DNA of 5,200 nucleotides from Deltaproteobacteria bacterium (GTDB lineage Bacteria > Desulfobacterota > Binatia > UBA9968). The notes under the pieces were generated by a model, which saw only the letters and a list, made by a program, of their open reading frames with translations, ran no database searches and was not told the DNA's origin. The translations under genes and the position numbers were made by a program. Positions 4,705-5,200 of this stretch are shown here, in pieces. How positions within the stretch are numbered: position 1 is the stretch's first letter; every line of letters begins with the position of its first letter. Location: contig VBLN01000180.1 in NCBI GenBank assembly GCA_005878685.1, positions 1 to 5,200 on the forward strand, in the 5' to 3' direction.

Positions 4705-5139
4705 ATGAATAGGTTTTTAAAGAAAAGATCCCATGGCCAAGCTATTATCGAGTTCACTCTGCTCTTGCCTTTAATCATTATTATCGTAGGTGGGTTAACA
4801 GACTTGGGACTCGCCTTTTATATTTCCGTTGGTGTCGAAAATGCCGTGCGTGAAGGGGCACGGGTTGCCGTTACCGTTTCACCGTTGGTGGCCGACGACC
4901 CTACTGTGAAGCAAGTTGTGAAGGATCGGATCCCCCCTGCAGGTCAGTTTGCTCTCAAGTCTGGCTATCCGACAAACACGCTACCAAGCTCTGCCACCTG
5001 TGAGGGGAATGTGACCGTCACGGCAGAGGGGACTTACAATTCCATGTTTTTGCAATATATAGGCTTTACGAACATGACCATATCGCGCAGCACTACCATG
5101 CGCTATGAGGGCAACCCGCTTTGTCCCGTGGCGCCATGA
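4705..5139 (+). CDS. TadE-like pseudopilin (TadE/TadG family), second copy, 144 residues
   Basis: ATG 4705 is preceded by AGGAG (4693-4697) with seven bases of spacing, so translation should be efficient. Basic MNRFLKKRSH leads to G11-QAIIE16F, a prepilin-like cleavage site with Glu at +5, and a membrane helix at about 15-40. NAVREGARVAV (46-56) is identical to the first copy. The C-terminal domain ends in YIGFTNMTISRSTTMRYE, with Cys99 and Cys140. It is clearly a paralogue of the preceding gene: the leader, the NAVREGARVAV block and the IGFT...ISRSxTMRYE tail are shared, while the middle (57-98) has diverged. The pair probably forms a heteromeric minor-pilin unit comparable to TadE plus TadF, which is inference. 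Twelve bases separate it from the first copy. Confidence 0.9.
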   Translation: MNRFLKKRSHGQAIIEFTLLLPLIIIIVGGLTDLGLAFYISVGVENAVREGARVAVTVSPLVADDPTVKQVVKDRIPPAGQFALKSGYPTNTLPSSATCEGNVTVTAEGTYNSMFLQYIGFTNMTISRSTTMRYEGNPLCPVAP

Positions 5140-5186
5140 AGCTGTCAGGCGCTCCATCCATAATAAGTCAAGTTTAGGAGATTTAT

Positions 5187-5200
5187 ATGAACGCTTTAAG
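5187..5200 (+). CDS. Start of the next operon gene (partial; possibly TadG-like)
   Basis: ATG 5187-5189 follows AGGAG (5176-5180) with six bases of spacing and begins MNAL before the window ends. It is 47 bases after the second TadE-like gene, on the same strand, with no terminator between. A TadG-like pilus protein is a common neighbour of TadE genes, but four codons cannot show the family. Confidence 0.5.

Noticed and set aside
1..5200. CRISPR array or other regularly spaced repeats
   Set aside because: No repeat-spacer pattern was found; the only close repeats are the 24-base duplication, the CTGGATCC duplication and the two tRNA ends.

Overview
The window looks like chromosomal DNA of a Gram-negative bacterium. 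A lipobox lipoprotein, a classical Sec signal peptide and TadE-type pseudopilins all point to a cell with an inner and outer membrane. Base composition is moderate, and nothing in the window fixes the phylum; a Pseudomonadota, Nitrospirota or Methylomirabilota-like source would all fit.

Region 1 (1-1012) is the minus-strand 5' part of an AAA-type ATPase of the DUF4143 group. It has an intact Walker A, Walker B and the start of a PD-(D/E)XK-like C-terminal motif, and it runs off the left edge. Its promoter region contains a 24-bp imperfect palindrome ending only four bases from the start codon.

Region 2 (about 1013-1772) is a patchwork. Two decayed 3' ends of a tRNA-Gly(CCC)-like gene (1100-1131 and 1696-1767) bracket three things: a probable Rho-independent terminator, a 39-codon C-terminal remnant of an isoprenylcysteine/phospholipid methyltransferase-like gene, and an apparently intact 67-residue three-helix membrane protein. 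This looks like an integration or rearrangement scar at a tRNA gene.

Region 3 (1773-2653) is about 880 bases without a convincing gene. It holds fragments at most: a minus-strand Cys-rich open frame, a minus-strand open fragment beside the tRNA end, and a strong Shine-Dalgarno in front of a 10-codon frame.

Region 4 (2654-5200) is a tightly packed plus-strand operon: a 73-residue glycine-zipper membrane protein, a DUF3568-like lipoprotein, a 278-residue secreted Thr/Gly-rich protein of unknown function, two tandem TadE-like pseudopilins, and the first codons of a further gene with a good ribosome binding site. The paired TadE genes identify it as part of a Tad/Flp-type pilus or related surface-export locus. 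The three genes upstream are probably envelope accessory or secreted components of the same system, but that is inferred from position only. No terminator is seen inside the cluster. The most interesting content is this uncharacterised front end of the Tad-like operon and the double tRNA scar.
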